Notes under the pieces: model-generated | Databases searched by the model: none | What the model was told of the DNA's origin: nothing | Seen by the model: the letters and a program-made list of their open reading frames with translations, nothing else | Shown: one piece after another, positions 16,323 to 25,404 of the stretch | How the letters are laid out: the number at the start of each line of letters is the position of its first letter | Numbering within the stretch: position 1 is the stretch's first letter | DNA from: Hyphomicrobiales bacterium | GTDB lineage: Bacteria > Pseudomonadota > Alphaproteobacteria > Rhizobiales > Xanthobacteraceae | Assembly (NCBI GenBank): GCA_003140315.1 | Contig: PLJS01000070.1 | Span: forward strand, 838 to 45,236 | Reading direction: 5' to 3' | DNA length: 44,399 nucleotides | Translations under genes and position numbers: made by a program

Positions 16323-17490
16323 CCGTGACGTCTCGATCGTCGGCTTGGGCATGACCAGGTTCGGCAAGTTTATCGACACGCCGCTCCGCGCGCTTGGCGG
16401 CGAGGCAATCGATGCCGCGCTTGCGGATGCTGGACTTAAGAAGTCCGACGTCGACATGGCGTTCGTCGCGAACTCGATGGCGTCGGTCGTGACCGGCGAG
16501 GTAAGTGTCGTCGGCCAGAATATTCTGCGCGCGCGTGAGTTCTCCGGCATTCCAGTCTTCAACGTCGACAACGCATGCGCGAGCTCCTCGAGCGCGATCG
16601 CGCTTGCGGCCAACGCAATAGCCGCCGGATCGGCCGAGGTCGTGCTCGTGCTCGGTGTGGAGAAGCTTTATAGCGCGGACCGTACACGCGCCTATGTGGC
16701 GCTCAATGGTGCGGCCGATCTCGAGTTCTTGCAGGAAAGTAAAATCGATCCCGGCAAGGAAAGCATCTTCGTCACGAAGATCTATCCGCCGCGCCTGAAA
16801 GCCTACGCGGATGCGTACGGGCTGCGCGCCGAGACGCTCGCCGAAATAGCCGTGAAGAACCGCAAGCACGCGAGCCTCAACCCGCTCGCGCAGTTCACCA
16901 ACCAGATCACCGTGGCCGACGTCCTGGCGTCGCGTCAGATCGTCGGCCCGATCACCGCGATGATGTGCGCGCCGATCAGCGATGGCGCCGCGGCCGTGGT
17001 GGTGATGCGGTCGGATCGGGCGCCGCAGAAGGAACGTGCCGTCAGGATTCTCGCCTCCGCGGTCGGCATGGGAGCATCGCCAGGCGACCGCTCGTCGATC
17101 CGGCGCGTTGCCGACAAGGCCTACAAGCAAGCGGGCATCGTGCCGTCCGATGTCGGGGCGGCGGAAGTGCACGACTCGATCGCCTTCAACGAACTGCTAG
17201 CTTACGAGGAGCTCGGCTTTTGCGAGCCCGGAGGCGGAACCGAGTTTGCCGAGAGCGGAGCGACGGCCCTCGGCGGAGCACTTCCGGTCAATCCGAGCGG
17301 CGGGCTTGAATCGCGCGGTCACCCGGTCGCGGCGACCGGCGTCGCACAGTTGATCGAGCTCAGCATTCAGCTTCGCGGCGAAGCAGGGAAGCGACAGGTG
17401 CCGAACCTGCGTTATGCGCTTGCAGAGAACGCCGGCGGATTTGCGCGCGACGATACGGCGGCGATTGTTGTGACGATTCTGGGCCACTGA
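16315..17490 (+). CDS. Thiolase family protein (SCP2 / lipid-transfer type)
   Basis: A 391-residue thiolase-fold protein of the SCP2-thiolase (acetyl-CoA acetyltransferase, COG0183) group. The active-site Cys88 is in VDNACASSSSA, and His336 lies in the SRGHPVAATG motif; the HDSIAFNE segment precedes it. It would cleave a beta-ketoacyl-CoA, releasing acetyl- or propionyl-CoA. Many members act with a separate DUF35 OB-fold partner; none is visible here. Translation overlaps with the crotonase gene. The third thiolase Cys motif (C-x-G of classical thiolases) is replaced by AENAGGFARDD, as usual in this subgroup. Confidence 0.9.
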   Translation: MADRDVSIVGLGMTRFGKFIDTPLRALGGEAIDAALADAGLKKSDVDMAFVANSMASVVTGEVSVVGQNILRAREFSGIPVFNVDNACASSSSAIALAANAIAAGSAEVVLVLGVEKLYSADRTRAYVALNGAADLEFLQESKIDPGKESIFVTKIYPPRLKAYADAYGLRAETLAEIAVKNRKHASLNPLAQFTNQITVADVLASRQIVGPITAMMCAPISDGAAAVVVMRSDRAPQKERAVRILASAVGMGASPGDRSSIRRVADKAYKQAGIVPSDVGAAEVHDSIAFNELLAYEELGFCEPGGGTEFAESGATALGGALPVNPSGGLESRGHPVAATGVAQLIELSIQLRGEAGKRQVPNLRYALAENAGGFARDDTAAIVVTILGH

Positions 17491-17491
17491 A

Positions 17492-19027
17492 ATGCGAATG
17501 ACGGCAGACGTTGCGATTGTCGGCTTCGGGCCGGTTGGTGCGGTTCTGGCGGGGCTGCTCGGTCTCCGCGGCGTGCGTGTAGTCGTGGTGGAGCGGGACG
17601 CGAACGTCTTTCCGCAGCCGCGCGCCGCGCACATCGATCACACCGGCTTGAGGACCATCCAGGAGCTGGGCGGTCTCGACGCATTACTGCCGAAGATGGT
17701 GCGTAACCAGAGCCTCGATCTGGTCAACGCGCAGCATCAGGTGCTCGTCCGTGTGCCGGCCGGCCAGGACAGCGTTTCGGGCTTGCCGGCCAGCATGTAT
17801 TTCTATCAGCCGGATTTCGACGCGACGCTTCGCAAAACCGTGTCCGCGATGGATAACGTCGAGGTCCGCCTCGGCCGCGCGATGACCAGCTTCGAAGCGA
17901 CGCCGGATGGTGTGACGCTTCATACCGTCGATGGGAACGGCAAGACCGAGACGATCCGAGCCTCCTGGCTCGTCGGATGCGATGGTGCCTGGAGCCCGGT
18001 GCGGGAGGCGCTCGGCATCCAGCTTGAAAGCCTAAACTTCGACGAGCCCTGGCTGGTGCTCGATCTCGCGCTCAAGGCACCGCAACCCGAGCTTCCGACC
18101 GACCACGTCGTCCAGGTCTGCGATCCCGCGCGGCCCCACCTCACCACCCCGATCTCGAGCGACCGTCAGCGCTTTGAGTTCATGCTTCTGCGGGGCGAGA
18201 ATCTGGAAGAGCTGAGAAAGCGCGAATCCGTCGAGCGGCTGCTCGCCCCATGGCTGCCGCCGGACAGCTTCGAGATCGAGCGGTCGGCCGGTTACACGTT
18301 CCACGGTCTCGTGGCGCGGCAGTGGCGCAAAGGGCGAGTGCTCATCGCGGGCGATGCCGCACACCAAATGCCGCCATTTCTCGGGCAAGGCATGTGCTCG
18401 GGCATCCGCGATGCCTCAAATCTTGCGTGGAAACTCGCGCTCGTCGTCAGGCGCGGTTCGCCGGAGTCCTTGCTCGATACCTATGAGGAGGAGCGCAGCC
18501 CGCATGTGCGCCAGATCGTGGAGGCGGCGATCGATTTCGGACGGATCGTGTGCGAGCTCGATCCGAAGAAGGCCGAAGAGCGCGACAAGCGGTTCCTCGA
18601 AGGCGACCAGCTCAACGATCGCCGTTTTGCCTTGCCACGCCTGACCGGAGGGCGACTGGTGCTGGAGGGCGGCGGCTTCCTGTTCGTGCAGCCGACGATC
18701 GGCGAGCGCAGGCTCGACGATATCGTGGGCCCGCGTTTTCTCGTGATCGGGCGCGACGCCGAGGCGCTCGGGTCGTCGGTCGGCTGGTGGCGCTCGGAGC
18801 TTGGTGCCGCCATCTTCACACTGGACGACCTGAAGGATGACGGTATCGTGCGCTGGCTTGACCGCTATGCGGCGGACGTCGTCGTGGTACGGCCGGACCG
18901 CTATGTGCTCGGCACCGGTACAGAACTTAATAGTCTCACGGATGCGGTTCGCCGCGTTTTGGCGCCGACGGGGCTCGAAAGGCCGCACACGCAGCCGGCG
19001 CCGCTCGCCGCAACTGGCACAAATTGA
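17492..19027 (+). CDS. FAD-dependent aromatic hydroxylase, MhpA-like
   Basis: A 511-residue class A flavin monooxygenase related to 3-(3-hydroxyphenyl)propionate hydroxylase. The FAD fold GFGPVG is at residues 11-16, the NAD(P)H-linked DG motif at VGCDGAWSPVRE, and the GD motif RVLIAGDAAHQMPPFLGQG near residue 287. The C-terminal thioredoxin-like domain is present (AADVVVVRPDRYVLGTG). It would hydroxylate a phenolic ring using O2 and NAD(P)H. It begins 1 base after the thiolase stop and its stop overlaps an alternative TTG start of the ligase gene. Unlike classical mhp clusters, no extradiol dioxygenase accompanies it. Confidence 0.9.
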   Translation: MRMTADVAIVGFGPVGAVLAGLLGLRGVRVVVVERDANVFPQPRAAHIDHTGLRTIQELGGLDALLPKMVRNQSLDLVNAQHQVLVRVPAGQDSVSGLPASMYFYQPDFDATLRKTVSAMDNVEVRLGRAMTSFEATPDGVTLHTVDGNGKTETIRASWLVGCDGAWSPVREALGIQLESLNFDEPWLVLDLALKAPQPELPTDHVVQVCDPARPHLTTPISSDRQRFEFMLLRGENLEELRKRESVERLLAPWLPPDSFEIERSAGYTFHGLVARQWRKGRVLIAGDAAHQMPPFLGQGMCSGIRDASNLAWKLALVVRRGSPESLLDTYEEERSPHVRQIVEAAIDFGRIVCELDPKKAEERDKRFLEGDQLNDRRFALPRLTGGRLVLEGGGFLFVQPTIGERRLDDIVGPRFLVIGRDAEALGSSVGWWRSELGAAIFTLDDLKDDGIVRWLDRYAADVVVVRPDRYVLGTGTELNSLTDAVRRVLAPTGLERPHTQPAPLAATGTN

Positions 19028-19047
19028 AGGCTGATTGCCACCGGATC

Positions 19048-20718
19048 ATGAAGGACAGTTACGCGCGCGATACCTCATTGCCGTCCGAAGCCTTGATCGA
19101 CCCCGACGATCAGCCGGACTATATCGATCTGTCCGACATCGTTCTTGAGCGCGCCAATGTCGGCGAGCACCTCGCCGACCGCAATGTCGCTCTTGGCCGC
19201 GGCGATCTTGTCGCTGCCATTGATTCACACTCCGGCAAGAGCCTCACGTTCGCCGATCTTGCACGCGAAAGCTCGCGTTTGGCTGCAGGCTTGCGTAAAT
19301 ACGGAATTCGCGCTGGCGATCGTATCGCCTACCGCTCGCCGAACGTCGCGGACGTTCTGATCGTCATGACCGGCATCTGGAAAGCAGGTGCTGTGCTGGT
19401 GCCGACGCCGGCGCAAGCGCGGCGCGAGGAGCTTCGTTTCTTTCTCGAGGACGCCACACCACGTCTGCTCTTCGTCCATGCGAACAGCCTCGGCGACGCG
19501 GTTCACGAAGTGCTCCCCGGTTCATCGGTCGAGACGGTATTTACCTTCGGCTCCGACGGCGCGAAGACTTCCTACAGATCATGGACCGAGCTGATGTCGT
19601 TGTCGGACGTACCGGATGGCGTCGACACGTCGGGAAATCAGATCGCCATCATCTGGCACACGGGCGGAACGACGGGTCGTCCGAAGGGCTGCTATCACAC
19701 CCACAAGCGCTTTCTCTCCGGCGGCTATTCGTATGGCGCGGCGACGGGCGCGGCTCCGGGCCAGCGCTGGGCGGCGACCGCTCCAGTCGGCCACGCGCTC
19801 GGGCTGATCTACTACACGATCTTTACCCTGCTGCACGGCGCGACGGTTGTCTTCATCGAGGACTTTTCGCGTCCCCAGACGGTCCTCGGCGCTGTCAAGC
19901 AATGGAACATCAGCACGCTGACGGGTCTGATGGCGACGTGGGCGCGCATGCTCGACGTGATCGAGCAGGATGCGTCGTTCTCCACGGCGTCGCTGAAGCG
20001 TTGCTATGCGATGTGGCAATCGGCTTCGTCCGCTGAGATTTTCGACAAATGGAAGTCGCGTGGCGTCGAGTTGCTCAACAACTTCGGCAGCACGTCGTTC
20101 GCAACATGGGTGCTGATCCCGCGGGCAGGGGAACCAATCCCGCGTGCGGCGCTCGGCAAGCCTGCGCCCGGCTATCGCGTGGAGGCCGTCGAGGTCCGCG
20201 ACGGCAAGGTTACGCCAGTGCCGCGGCACCAAGTGGGTCAGATGGCGGTGAAAGGGCCGACGGGACTCACCTATTGGAATCGGCCCGACATGCAGCGGCG
20301 CGACGTCGTCGAAGGATGGACGCTCTCCGACGATCTGATCCAGTTCGACGCGGCCGGCAATGCCATGTACATGGGCCGCACCGACTACATGATCAGCACG
20401 GCCGGCCACAAAGTCGCACCGGTCGAAGTTGAGGAGGTGCTGTCGCGTCACCCCTCGGTCCGCGAGGTCGCGGTTGTTCCGGCGCCATGCCCGGTGCGCC
20501 AGGAGGTCGTCGCTGCCTTTGTCGCGCTGAATTCCGGCGTGGAGCCGAGCGACGCGCTGAAGGTCGAGTTACGCGACTTTGCGAAGCGGCAGCTGTCATC
20601 CTACAAGGCTCCGCGCCGCATTGAGTTCATCGACGCGCTTCCGCGGGATGCCGTCGGCAAGGTGCAGACGCGCCTGGTCAAAGAGAAGGCCGCTCTGCTG
20701 CTTGGGCCGGACGTCTGA
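19048..20718 (+). CDS. AMP-dependent acyl-CoA ligase (aryl-CoA ligase-like)
   Basis: A 556-residue adenylate-forming enzyme, closest in feel to benzoate / 2-aminobenzoate-CoA ligases. The ATP loop WHTGGTTGRPKG is near residue 203, the motif NNFGSTSFA near 350, the hinge YMGRTDYMISTAGHKV near 445, and the catalytic C-terminal Lys is in DAVGKVQTR. It would activate a carboxylic acid to its CoA thioester, the entry step of the operon. A TTG at 19024 overlapping the previous stop is an alternative start; the ATG at 19048 is taken here because neither has a clear ribosome site. The exact acid cannot be told from sequence. Confidence 0.9.
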   Translation: MKDSYARDTSLPSEALIDPDDQPDYIDLSDIVLERANVGEHLADRNVALGRGDLVAAIDSHSGKSLTFADLARESSRLAAGLRKYGIRAGDRIAYRSPNVADVLIVMTGIWKAGAVLVPTPAQARREELRFFLEDATPRLLFVHANSLGDAVHEVLPGSSVETVFTFGSDGAKTSYRSWTELMSLSDVPDGVDTSGNQIAIIWHTGGTTGRPKGCYHTHKRFLSGGYSYGAATGAAPGQRWAATAPVGHALGLIYYTIFTLLHGATVVFIEDFSRPQTVLGAVKQWNISTLTGLMATWARMLDVIEQDASFSTASLKRCYAMWQSASSAEIFDKWKSRGVELLNNFGSTSFATWVLIPRAGEPIPRAALGKPAPGYRVEAVEVRDGKVTPVPRHQVGQMAVKGPTGLTYWNRPDMQRRDVVEGWTLSDDLIQFDAAGNAMYMGRTDYMISTAGHKVAPVEVEEVLSRHPSVREVAVVPAPCPVRQEVVAAFVALNSGVEPSDALKVELRDFAKRQLSSYKAPRRIEFIDALPRDAVGKVQTRLVKEKAALLLGPDV

Positions 20719-20737
20719 CGCAGCATCATTGCACGAC

Positions 20738-21223
20738 ATGACCGTGGAACTGAACGAAGTACCGTCCGTCAAGCCGATTGGATTTCTCGATGATCTCACC
20801 GTCGGCGGTGAAATCCACCTCGGTAGTTTCGGATTTACCGAAGACGAAATCCTGAGTTTTGCCGAGCGCTACGATCCGATGCCCTTCCACGTCGACGCGG
20901 AAGCCGCGCGGACGTCGATCTTCGGAGGGCTGATCGCGAGCGGGATTCACACGCTCGCGGCCGTTCATGCCCTCAGCATCCGCTCCGGATTTCTGACTGG
21001 CACGACGGTTATCGTGGGCGCCGGGATCGACGAACTGCGATTCCGCCGTCCGGTCCGCGCGAATGACAAGCTCTCAGTCACGGCGCGCATTCTGGAATTG
21101 ACGCGATCGCCGAAACATAATGACCGCGGCGTTGCGCGCATTTCATATACGGCGACAAACCAGAGAGGCGAAGTCGCGCTGTCGTTCATCGACAATCACG
21201 TGCTGCAGGCGAAGCCGCAATAG
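20738..21223 (+). CDS. MaoC-like hydratase
   Basis: A 161-residue single hot-dog-fold enzyme of the MaoC family. The catalytic pair is seen as D-x4-H in ERYDPMPFHVD (about residue 47), followed by SIFGGLIASGIHTLA, the usual second segment. It would hydrate an enoyl-CoA, probably at a step different from the crotonase at 15.5 kb. It starts 19 bases after the ligase stop and ends the six-gene operon, only 13 bases from the converging SDR gene. No clear terminator separates the two. Confidence 0.88.
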   Translation: MTVELNEVPSVKPIGFLDDLTVGGEIHLGSFGFTEDEILSFAERYDPMPFHVDAEAARTSIFGGLIASGIHTLAAVHALSIRSGFLTGTTVIVGAGIDELRFRRPVRANDKLSVTARILELTRSPKHNDRGVARISYTATNQRGEVALSFIDNHVLQAKPQ

Positions 21224-21236
21224 CGGCTTGTGCGTC

Positions 21237-22010
21237 TCAACTGTGCGTGCAGCCACCGTCGACGGTAATCGATTGGCCGGTGACGAAGGCGCTGCTTTCG
21301 GAGGCGAGGAACAGGACTGTGCCGACCAGGTCGCCGGGGGTCTGCGCGCGCGGCACGCACTGCATCGCTATCAGCTGTGCCTTTTGGGCTTCCGTCACCG
21401 TCTCGCGCGGAACCTCCGTGAAGGTCGCGCCCGGAAGGATCGCATTGACGGTTATGCCGGAAGGCCCGAGTTCGCGCGCCATCGAGCGGCTCATTCCAAT
21501 GAGCGCCGATTTCGAGGTCGTGTAATGGAGGTAGTTCGGGCGGCCGAGCGTGATTGAGCCGGATGAAATGTTGATGATGCGCCCCCAGCCGCGTGCCTTC
21601 ATTGGCGCGGCCACCGCGCGGCAACAAAGATATGTGCCGGTAATGTTCACGCGCAGCACACGCTCCCATTCGTCGAGCGGAATTTCGGTGAAGGGGCGCA
21701 TCTTAAGCGTTGAGAAAACGGCCGCGTTGTTCACCAGGATATCGACGCGGCCGAATTTTGCGGTCACGGCCTGCACCATGGCGTCGACCGACTTCTCATC
21801 GCCGATGTCAACCACCACCGGCATTGCCTGTCCGCCGGCCTGCTCGATTTCGCGCGCGACATTATCCCCGCGCGTCTTGTCGATCTCGGCAACGATGCTG
21901 ATTGCGCCGGTTTCGGCGAAGGCTCGTGCAAACGCGCGCCCAAGCCCCTGACCGGCGCCGGTGACGATCGCGACGCGGTCGGGAAGGCCGCCATTCGGGG
22001 ATTCAATCAT
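21237..22010 (-). CDS. Short-chain dehydrogenase/reductase
   Basis: A 257-residue classical SDR. The cofactor motif TGAGQGLG is near residue 17, NNAA near 93, and the catalytic Ser and Y-x3-K as NISSGS and HYTTSK. The acidic end of strand 2 (VAEIDKTRG) favours NAD(H). It ends in TVDGGCTHS, the usual SDR close. Ribosome site AAGGACC. It lies 21 bases after the broken aldehyde dehydrogenase and would share its transcript. It probably oxidises a hydroxyl intermediate such as a 3-hydroxyacyl-CoA or a cyclic alcohol. Confidence 0.92.
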   Translation of the reverse strand: MIESPNGGLPDRVAIVTGAGQGLGRAFARAFAETGAISIVAEIDKTRGDNVAREIEQAGGQAMPVVVDIGDEKSVDAMVQAVTAKFGRVDILVNNAAVFSTLKMRPFTEIPLDEWERVLRVNITGTYLCCRAVAAPMKARGWGRIINISSGSITLGRPNYLHYTTSKSALIGMSRSMARELGPSGITVNAILPGATFTEVPRETVTEAQKAQLIAMQCVPRAQTPGDLVGTVLFLASESSAFVTGQSITVDGGCTHS

Positions 22011-22031
22011 GATGGGTCCTTGTAACGGCGG

Positions 22032-23497
22032 CTATGCGGCGAGCTTGATGGTGATAGACTTGGACTGCGTGTAGGCCAGGAGTTCCTCCAGGCTTTCCTC
22101 GCGCCCAAGACCGGATTGCTTGTAACCCCCGAATGGGGTGCCGAGAAAATGCGAGCTCGACTGGTTGACCCAGACATAGCCGACTTGCACGCGGGCGGCG
22201 AGCCGATGGGCGACGTCGAGGCTCCGTGTCCAGATCGACGCGGTGAGGCCAACGTCCACGTCATTCACGGCACCCATGAGCTCACTTTCGTCCGTCCACT
22301 TCAGGATCGAAAGAACCGGGCCGAAGATTTCCTCGCGCGCAATACGCATCGTCGGCGTGACATCCGCGAACACGGTCGGTTCCACGAAGGCCCCATCGGC
22401 GAGCCGCGGGTCATCCGGCACTTTGCCGCCGGTAACGAGACGCGCGCCCTCGGCCAAAGCCGACTGGATGTAGTCCAGCACGCGATCCCGCTGCGCCTTG
22501 TTGACCAGGCATCCCATCGTGGTCTCGGCCTCGGTCGGGATGCCAGGCCGGAAGGCCTTCACCCGTTCGACGACGCCGGAGACCACACGGTGGTAGGCGC
22601 TCTCATGGATGAACGCTCGGCTGGTCGAGCCGCAAGACTGTCCCGCCCACGCGAAGTTCATGCCACGGACGATGCCTTCGATCGCCGCCTCGATGTCAGC
22701 ATCAGGACAGACGATCAGCGCGTTCTTGCCGCCAAGCTCGAGCATCACGGGTTTGATCGTCTCGGCGGCGCTGCGCAAGACGGCACGGCCCGTGGCCGCG
22801 CTCCCGACGAGCGAGACTTTCGCGATGCCGGGATGGCTCGCCAGCGTTGCGCCGCATTCGCGTCCGCCGGACAGGACGTTGAAGATACCGGCGGGGAAGA
22901 TGTCCGCAACCAACTCCGCCAGCCGTAGCGCCGAGAGCGGAGCCTGCTCGGACGGTTTCACGATGACGGCATTTCCTGCGGCGAGCGGTGCTGCGACCTT
23001 CATCGCGGCGAACATGATCGGATGGTTGAACGGAACGATCTTCGCGACGACGCCGAGCGGCTCGCGCACGATGTAGTTGAGCTGGCCCGCGCCAAGCGGC
23101 ACCGTCTCACCCTTCAATTCGCGTGCCAGTCCCGCGAAGTATTCGATCATGTCGGCCGCATGGCCGATGTCGCCACGAAGTTCGCGCACCGGATTGCCGC
23201 AATGGCATCCAGCAGCGCCAGCTCGTCCGTGTGTTGGCGCAAGACCGCGGCCATCTCGCGGAGCAGCTGCGCACGCTTCGCGGGAGGAAGGTCCTGCCAA
23301 TCCGGCAGCGCCCGCTTTGCGGACGTGATCGCCGCAGCGACGTCTTCGGGGCCGGCCTCGGCGACCTCTCCCAGACTTCCGCCGGTTGCGGGGTTCGTCA
23401 CCGGGAGCCGGCGTCCCGTCGCGCCGTCGTGCCAGCCGCCCGCATAGAAAAGCCCACGATTGGCGGGCAGCATGAGCTTCGACGTGCATTCGAGCAT
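22032..23497 (-). pseudogene. Aldehyde dehydrogenase, frameshifted
   Basis: An NAD(P)-dependent aldehyde dehydrogenase split between two frames. The N-terminal part (from the ATG at 23497) reads FYAGGWHDGATGRRLPV to ELALLDAIA and then goes out of frame; the C-terminal frame resumes at CGNPVRELRGDIGHAADMIE. The break is at about 23202, where two bases (AT) stand where the family normally has two residues more, equivalent to a loss of four bases. The rest is intact: FNHPIMFAA, the Glu in LELGGKNAL, the nucleophile Cys in GQSCGS, and PFGGYKQSGLGRE near the end. Repaired length would be about 490 residues. It could be a real mutation or a sequencing error. The gene lies under an operator-bearing promoter. 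Confidence 0.85.
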
Positions 23498-23540
23498 GCG
23501 AGCAAACCTCGTCCCTTGGGTGCGCGTCCGGCGGCGCTCG

Positions 23541-23578
23541 ATTATACGCCAAAGAATATTGTTTGACACTTATGTCAA
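23541..23578 (-). promoter_or_regulatory. Promoter and operator for the aldehyde dehydrogenase / SDR operon
   Basis: On the minus strand a perfect -10 TATAAT (23541-23546) lies 17 bases from a GTGTCA -35-like box (23564-23569). The -35 box is inside a perfect inverted repeat TTGACA-CTTA-TGTCAA (23563-23578). The repeat therefore covers the polymerase site and is a candidate TetR operator. Confidence 0.65.
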
Positions 23579-23603
23579 GATGGAGCTGCCGCCATCGGGC
23601 CTA

Positions 23604-23632
23604 TTGACAATTTCGTCAATGAAAATGCATCT
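23604..23632 (+). promoter_or_regulatory. Promoter and operator for the flavoprotein / TetR operon
   Basis: TTGACA (23604-23609) serves as a perfect -35 box, with GCATCT 17 bases downstream (23627-23632). The same hexamer starts the inverted repeat TTGACA-ATTT-CGTCAA (23604-23619; ATTGAC and GTCAAT are perfect arms). A further half-site TGTCAAGAT at 23634-23642 repeats the flank of the neighbouring operator. Confidence 0.55.
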
Positions 23633-23678
23633 CTGTCAAGATCAAGGCGTGCTCAAGCGCTATCGAAGGGAGAACGAG

Positions 23679-25373
23679 ATGCCCGAAACGGTCGAGTGCG
23701 ATGTCCTCGTGATGGGGACAGGGGCCGCCGGTTCGTCCGCGGCCATCACGGCCAAGCACAACGGCCTGGACGTCATCATCGTCGAGAAAGAGCCGGTATT
23801 CGGCGGAACGACGGTATTCTCGGGCGGTTGGCTTTGGGTTCCCTGCAGTCCGCAGGCGAAGGCCGCGGGCATCGAAGACAATCTCGACGACGTTCGCACT
23901 TACGTGCGCCAGGAAGCGGGAAATCGCTACGACGAAGAGCGGATGGAGGCGTTTCTCGAGAACATCCCCAAAATGGTGAATTTCTTCGAGAACAATACGT
24001 CCGTGCATTTCTTCGTCGGCCCCCAATTGCCGGATTATCACGGCGACAAGGTGGGCTCGCGCCCCGGCGGCCGCTCGATTTGCGCAAATCCGATCAACGG
24101 ACGCGAACTCGGCGCAAGCCTGAAGCGGTTGCGGGCGCCGCGGCGCGAGCTTCTCGTGTTCGGCCTCACCATCGCGTCCGGTCCCGACATGAAGCACTTC
24201 TTCGCGGCCGGCCGCTCCGTTCGCTCGGCGGCGTACGTCTTCAGGCGTTTGCTGCTCTCGTTTTGGGATCGTGCGTATTACGGCCGCGATCTGCAATTCG
24301 GAAACGGTGCCGCGCTCGCCGCGCGCATGCTGAAATCGGTCGACGAGAAGAAGATTCCCGTCTGGTACTCATCACCGGCCAAGAAGATGATCGAGAAGGA
24401 CGGAAAGATCGTCGGGGCCATCGTCGAGCGCGACGGAAAGCCGGTCGAGGTGCGCGCGCGGCGCGGCGTGGTGATCGCGACCGGCGGCTTTGCCGGCAAC
24501 ATGGAACGCCGGCGCGACCTGTTCCCGCATCATCCTTCGCCGACGCAGCACTACTCCCTCGCACCGGAGACCAACACCGGCGACGGCCTTACGCTCGGCG
24601 AGAGCGTAGGTGGCGTGGTGGATAGCTCGCTGCTCAATCCGGCGGCCTGGATGCCCGTGTCGCGCGTACCCTATCCGGATGGGACGACCGGTACGTTCAT
24701 GCATCTCTTCGACCGCGGAAAGCCGGGCGTCATCGCGCTCAAATCGGATGGCACGCGCTTCGTGAACGAAAGCGCGTCCTATGAAGACTTCGTCCCGGCG
24801 CTGTTTCGCTCGTACCAGCCGGGCGAGAGCGCCTATTGCTATCTGATCGCCGACCATACGGCCGTTCGGCGATATGGGCTCGGCTTCGCGAAGCCGGCCC
24901 CGATACCGATCGGCCGACACATCCGGTCCGGATACATTCTGCGGGCTGACACGCTCGAAGAACTTGCCGGGAAGATGGGCATGGATCCCGCGGCCGTCAC
25001 CGCCAGCGTGCGACGGTTCAACGAGAATGCGCGACAGGGGAAGGACCCCGATTTCGGCAAGGGATCGGTGCCGTACAACCGCTATCTCGGCGATCCCGAT
25101 CACAAGCCGAACCCCTGCATTGGGCCGATCGAGACGGCGCCGTTCTACGCCGTCAAGGTCGTGCCGGGAGACATCGGCACGTTTGCGGGATTGCGGACGG
25201 ATCGCTACGCCCGCGTTCTCGACCAGAAGGGTGCACCGATCGAAGGCCTCTATGCGGTCGGGGCGGACAATGCGAGTGTCTTTGGCGGCGCATATCCGGG
25301 CGGCGGCTCGACACTCGGACCGGCGGTGACATTCGGGTATATCGCGGGCCAGCATCTCGCGGGACACGCATGA
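23679..25373 (+). CDS. FAD-dependent 3-ketosteroid dehydrogenase-like protein (type II)
   Basis: A 564-residue flavoprotein of the FAD_binding_2 family, subgroup near 3-oxosteroid 1-dehydrogenase, which introduces a double bond next to a ring ketone. FAD fold: CDVLVMGTGAAGSSAAI (residues about 7-23). Family marks: GGTTVFSGGWLWVPCSP, FFENNTSVHF, RRGVVIATGGFAGN, and the long C-terminal signature PCIGPIETAPFYAV ... GDIGTFAGL ... GLYAVGADNAS. AGGGAG precedes the ATG. It is first of three genes with an enoyl reductase and a TetR regulator, behind an operator. Its nearest relative in the window is the gene at 42810. Steroid specificity is not proven; a cyclic ketone or CoA thioester is possible. 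Confidence 0.88.
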   Translation: MPETVECDVLVMGTGAAGSSAAITAKHNGLDVIIVEKEPVFGGTTVFSGGWLWVPCSPQAKAAGIEDNLDDVRTYVRQEAGNRYDEERMEAFLENIPKMVNFFENNTSVHFFVGPQLPDYHGDKVGSRPGGRSICANPINGRELGASLKRLRAPRRELLVFGLTIASGPDMKHFFAAGRSVRSAAYVFRRLLLSFWDRAYYGRDLQFGNGAALAARMLKSVDEKKIPVWYSSPAKKMIEKDGKIVGAIVERDGKPVEVRARRGVVIATGGFAGNMERRRDLFPHHPSPTQHYSLAPETNTGDGLTLGESVGGVVDSSLLNPAAWMPVSRVPYPDGTTGTFMHLFDRGKPGVIALKSDGTRFVNESASYEDFVPALFRSYQPGESAYCYLIADHTAVRRYGLGFAKPAPIPIGRHIRSGYILRADTLEELAGKMGMDPAAVTASVRRFNENARQGKDPDFGKGSVPYNRYLGDPDHKPNPCIGPIETAPFYAVKVVPGDIGTFAGLRTDRYARVLDQKGAPIEGLYAVGADNASVFGGAYPGGGSTLGPAVTFGYIAGQHLAGHA

Positions 25374-25404
25374 ACGGCGTCGCGTTCCACCGAGGCGACG
25401 CATC

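Noticed and set aside
22032-23552. Aldehyde dehydrogenase as one intact gene starting at 23552
   Set aside because: The first 110 codons of this frame are Arg-rich and unrelated to the family; the true N-terminus is in another frame, which shows a frameshift.
23563-23578. The TTGACA repeats as simple chance -35 boxes
   Set aside because: Chance would explain one TTGACA but not four paired copies with the same 4-base spacer restricted to intergenic gaps.
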